From positions 1 to 64,000 of the forward strand of contig OMVY01000007.1 of NCBI GenBank assembly GCA_900314635.1: a DNA stretch of 64,000 nt. Reading direction: 5' to 3'. Below, in pieces: positions 63,210 to 64,000 of the stretch. The first letter of the stretch is position 1. Each line of letters begins with the position of its first letter. The translations under genes and the position numbers were made by a program. This DNA comes from an uncultured Methanobrevibacter sp. (GTDB taxonomy: Archaea; Methanobacteriota; Methanobacteria; Methanobacteriales; Methanobacteriaceae). A model generated the notes under the pieces. The model did no database searches and had not been told where the DNA came from. It was given only the letters and a program-made list of their open reading frames with translations.

Positions 63210-64000
63210 ATGGCTGAAAGTAACTTACTTAATCAAAATAATCTCTTAATTTTAGGTATTGTCGGTGGATTAATTGGTATTTATTTATCTGGTCTTTCTA
63301 CCATTGGCGGACTCATTTCCTGTCTCGGAGGAATCTGTGCTATCGTTTGGGGTGCAGATGCAATCCGTAGAGTAGCAAGTTACGGTTTAGGTACTGGTGT
63401 ACCTTCCATCGGATACATGTCCTTAGGTATTGCAACCGTAGGTTCCATTGCAGGTTTAACTGCTGTTTTAGCATTCCCTGCATTAGGTGGTTTAGCTATC
63501 GCTGCTCCTATCTTAGGTTTAATCTTTACCATGATCATTGGTGCATGTATGGGACTTGTTGCTGTAAAAATTATTGGAATGAAGATTCCTATTATGGTAA
63601 GATGTACTGTTGAAATCGCAGGCGCTGCTTCCTTATCAATCTTAGCATTCTCCTCTGCTGTTGCAGGAGGATTTGCTGCTGCTGATATCTTAAACTATGT
63701 TGTAGCTCCAGGTTTCATCGCATTGTTTTATATTATGAATTGTATGGCTATCCAACATCCATATAACGCATGTTTAGGTCCTAACGAAGAACAAACCAGA
63801 ACCTTAAAATGTGCTGCTTCCACTGCATTCTTAGCAATGACCATTACCGGTATTATTGCATTATCTCATGCAGGTGTTGTTCCAGCAATACTCATCTTAA
63901 TTGTTGGTCTCTGTGGATGGTATGTTTCATTTAAAGCATTCTTGAAAGCTTCTTACGAAGCTGCTGCTTCTGTAAAATGGACTGGTCTATGGCCTAAAGT
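63210..64000 (+). CDS. mtrC: Tetrahydromethanopterin S-methyltransferase subunit C (3' end cut by window)
   Basis: The frame starts at ATG 63210 (MAESNLLNQNNLLILGIVGG), one base past the mtrD stop, behind ttaggaggtattta. About 263 residues are visible, against a usual length near 265-270, so only the very end is missing. Many membrane helices; LGRVAS-like ADAIRRVASYGLGTGVPSIG, then NCMAIQHPYNACLGPNEEQT are family marks. The remaining mtr genes (B, A, F, G, H) are expected just outside. Confidence 0.96.
   Translation, partial: MAESNLLNQNNLLILGIVGGLIGIYLSGLSTIGGLISCLGGICAIVWGADAIRRVASYGLGTGVPSIGYMSLGIATVGSIAGLTAVLAFPALGGLAIAAPILGLIFTMIIGACMGLVAVKIIGMKIPIMVRCTVEIAGAASLSILAFSSAVAGGFAAADILNYVVAPGFIALFYIMNCMAIQHPYNACLGPNEEQTRTLKCAASTAFLAMTITGIIALSHAGVVPAILILIVGLCGWYVSFKAFLKASYEAAASVKWTGLWPK

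Overview
The window reads as chromosome of a hydrogenotrophic methanogen of the order Methanobacteriales, most likely a low-GC gut or rumen Methanobrevibacter. The reasons are a complete mcrBDCGA operon followed by mtrEDC, genes for coenzyme F420 (cofG), methanopterin (mptA) and coenzyme M (comC), a family B DNA polymerase encoded as a split large subunit, archaeal fibrillarin/Nop5, a proteasome beta subunit next to the KH/beta-CASP factor FttA, and the end of a large adhesin-like surface protein. Intergenic DNA is extremely A+T rich, and ribosome-binding sites of the type (a)ggtga or gagg sit 5-9 nt before most starts. No rRNA or tRNA gene was seen.

Layout. 0-3 kb: the 3' end of an adhesin-like gene and an insertion sequence with an IS1182-like transposase. 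3-11 kb: a nucleotidyltransferase, two four-CBS proteins, pheA (apparently with an ATT start), two membrane-anchored proteins and coaBC. 11-12 kb is gene-free and carries inverted repeats. 12-24 kb: fibrillarin/Nop5, small proteins, a MalY-like enzyme, serS, pyrD-pyrK, a PerM/AI-2E-type membrane protein and polB1. 24-40 kb: comC, purM, fttA, psmB, a Taw2-like tRNA enzyme with a damaged 5' end, cofG, mptA, an Lrp-like regulator, trm1, a DegT aminotransferase and small conserved archaeal genes.

40-46.5 kb is the most unusual part. A TtuA/Ncs6-type tRNA thiolase gene is followed by four solitary copies of a 34-37 nt hairpin repeat that looks like a CRISPR repeat (41.22, 42.11, 42.58 and 44.56 kb). 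The repeats are separated by single genes or gene remnants (DUF2124-like; frameshifted DUF3795-like; acyltransferase) and end about 110 bp from a cas1-cas2 pair that has no interference genes. Decayed second copies of the cas1 3' end and of the ttuA 3' end lie head-to-tail at 41.8-42.1 kb, which points to an old tandem duplication of the locus. Spacer-sized units are absent; the intervals are gene-sized.

46.4-64 kb: a cation exchanger, a CorC-type protein, a DUF1922 zinc protein, a TraB-family membrane protein, methanogenesis marker genes (mmp7 and mmp10) and then mcrBDCGA and mtrEDC. mmp10 encodes the radical SAM enzyme that methylates an arginine of McrA, so the maturation enzyme sits directly upstream of its substrate operon. 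All residues of McrA known to be modified in relatives are at their canonical positions. The mcr leader carries two abutting perfect palindromes, and a hairpin spans the mcrA stop codon.

A recurring trait across the window is short (25-60 bp) tandem duplication at gene borders, sometimes copying start or stop regions, for example at taw2, ttuA and cofG.
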